From Oscillospiraceae bacterium (GTDB lineage Bacteria > Bacillota > Clostridia > Oscillospirales > Ruminococcaceae): DNA of 6,639 bases. Each line of letters opens with the position of its first letter. Position 1 is the stretch's first letter. Below the pieces are notes generated by a model that saw only the letters and a program-made list of their open reading frames with translations, was not told where the DNA came from and did not search any database. The DNA is taken from contig CAAGCE010000260.1 in NCBI GenBank assembly GCA_900768245.1, forward strand, positions 1 to 6,639, given 5' to 3'. Made by a program: the position numbers and the translations under genes. Shown here piece by piece: positions 6,014-6,639 of this stretch.

Positions 6014-6299
6014 TCAAGCCGTCAGAGATTTTCTGTCAGCCGGATAAAGGTTTGCCGTGGCAAACATAATATTCAGTTTGGCAGTCTGTTTTAGCAGACC
6101 TCTGTATCGTGTTTTCCGATACCAAAACGTGTTCTACCTTTGCTCTGACCGATGATTTTTTATGTTCTGCTTTCTTTGCTGCATATTGTCCGCTTTTTGA
6201 AAGCTTTTTCATTGTTGGCGGTTTTCTGTTTATCTTGTATTTGATTTTTCGACCATTTTTATTTAGCACGGTCTGATTGTACGCCCCGTTTTGATGCAT
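6014..6299 (-). pseudogene. IS5-type transposase, degraded C-terminal fragment
   Basis: From 6299 the - strand reads NGRKIKYKINRKPP, then KSGQYAAKKAEHKKSSVRAKVEHV, which matches the C-terminal DDE region of IS5-like transposases around the conserved R-x-x-VEHVF motif carrying the last catalytic Glu. Near 6135-6105 the frame breaks: about ten expected residues between VEHVF and RYRG are garbled by small indels. The reading then resumes in another frame as YRGLLKQTAKLNIMFATANL, followed by YPADRKSLTA and a TGA at 6016-6014, a typical family C-terminus. The N-terminal half with the first two catalytic Asp residues is missing, and 6300-6398 upstream is not recognisable as transposase. The ATG at 6299 is probably not a true start. 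Inactive relic. Confidence 0.72.
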
Positions 6300-6398
6300 T
6301 ATTGTGTAGAATAATTGGAAATAGGCATGGCTTGCTATTCTAGTAACTGGGACAAGGTACTTTGGAAAAGTGATGCCAACCCAAACACCTTTTTGCTG

Positions 6399-6566
6399 TC
6401 ATATCCTCTCCGCCAACTTACTTATGTAAAAGCAGAATCTATCCGACTGTGTCAATGAAATCTGCAGCGGGTCGCCCTCACGGATACGCATAGTACGGCG
6501 GATCTCTTTAGGTATGACGGCTCTTCCAAGGTCATCAATACGTCTGACAATTCCTGTTGCTTTCAT
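6399..6566 (-). CDS. Truncated AbrB/SpoVT-type DNA-binding protein, 55 aa
   Basis: The ATG at 6566 opens MKATGIVRRIDDLGRAVIPK, then EIRRTMRIREGDPLQI, nearly the standard N-terminal swapped-hairpin domain of SpoVT/AbrB transition-state regulators (usual text LGRVVIPKEIRRTLRIREGDPLEI). These dimerise through the domain and bind DNA with its Arg residues, which are kept here. After residue 37 the text changes to SLTQSDRFCFYISKLAERI and stops at the TGA 6401-6399, in place of the usual domain end (about 50 residues) and any GAF-like sensor domain (SpoVT is about 178 residues). The ribosome site GGAGG (6580-6576) is 9 nt before the ATG. Possible -10 elements TATGAT (6634-6629) and TATACT (6620-6615) lie upstream, with -35 elements outside or unclear. 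It may be a pseudogene cut by the adjacent IS material, or a small DNA-binding protein still made. Translation signals look intact. Confidence 0.72.
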   Translation of the reverse strand: MKATGIVRRIDDLGRAVIPKEIRRTMRIREGDPLQISLTQSDRFCFYISKLAERI

Positions 6567-6639
6567 AATTCTATTCCTCCATATGATAGTTTTTCTTTTA
6601 TTTGATATTTTGTAAGTATAGTTTTTGTATCATAGGCAG

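Noticed and set aside
5835..6017. 60-codon - strand frame downstream of the IS5 fragment
   Set aside because: No ribosome site or recognised domain; it overlaps the transposase stop and probable IS end sequence.
6342..6404. Small frame starting ATGACAGC that overlaps the AbrB-like stop
   Set aside because: About 20 codons, no family match, and the GGAGAGG before it is only 2 nt from the ATG.
1..6639. tRNA or rRNA genes
   Set aside because: No cloverleaf with a conserved T-arm and no rRNA text was seen on either strand.

Overview
The window looks like chromosomal DNA of an AT-rich Bacillota (Clostridia, probably a Ruminococcus-like Oscillospiraceae). The pointers are an Ig-like repeat protein with the TYQWQYSTD/YRCVVTD signature, a SpoVT/AbrB-type N-terminus, AGGAGG-type ribosome binding sites, and IS relics of types common in gut clostridia. 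The genus is an inference.

Layout, left to right. (1) 1-603, + strand: the 3' end of a gene for a tandem Ig-like repeat protein, probably exported; its 5' end is outside the window. (2) 604-1415: no intact gene. It holds two decayed IS3-type orfA relics in opposite orientation with their 3' ends facing each other. Each is preceded by a hairpin that combines an extended -10 promoter with a ribosome binding site in the right arm. (3) 1416-5624, - strand: a compact four-gene operon transcribed right to left, in the order GtrA-like flippase, GT2 polyprenyl-phosphate glycosyltransferase, and two paralogous GT-C membrane glycosyltransferases. Genes abut or overlap by 0, 4 and 20 nt. A strong sigma-A type promoter (TTGAAA-17-TATAAT with extended TG) lies at 5758-5786. 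(4) 5787-6398: no intact gene, with the degraded C-terminal part of an IS5-type transposase at 6014-6299. (5) 6399-6566, - strand: a 55-aa ORF with a near-canonical SpoVT/AbrB DNA-binding N-terminus that is cut short.

How the genes fit together. The operon matches the logic of three-component (GtrA/GtrB/Gtr-type) surface glycosylation. The GT2 enzyme charges a polyprenyl phosphate with a sugar on the cytoplasmic face, the GtrA protein helps move it across the membrane, and the GT-C enzymes transfer the sugar outside to a polymer or protein. Two tandem GT-C paralogs suggest two acceptors or two linkages. Sugar and acceptor cannot be read from the sequence.

The most notable signals are the shared promoter/RBS hairpin in both IS relics, which resembles IS protection against incoming transcription; the reuse of one such hairpin as a likely terminator of the glycosylation operon; and a sharply bounded 49-nt identical block in the two otherwise diverged GT-C genes, which suggests gene conversion.
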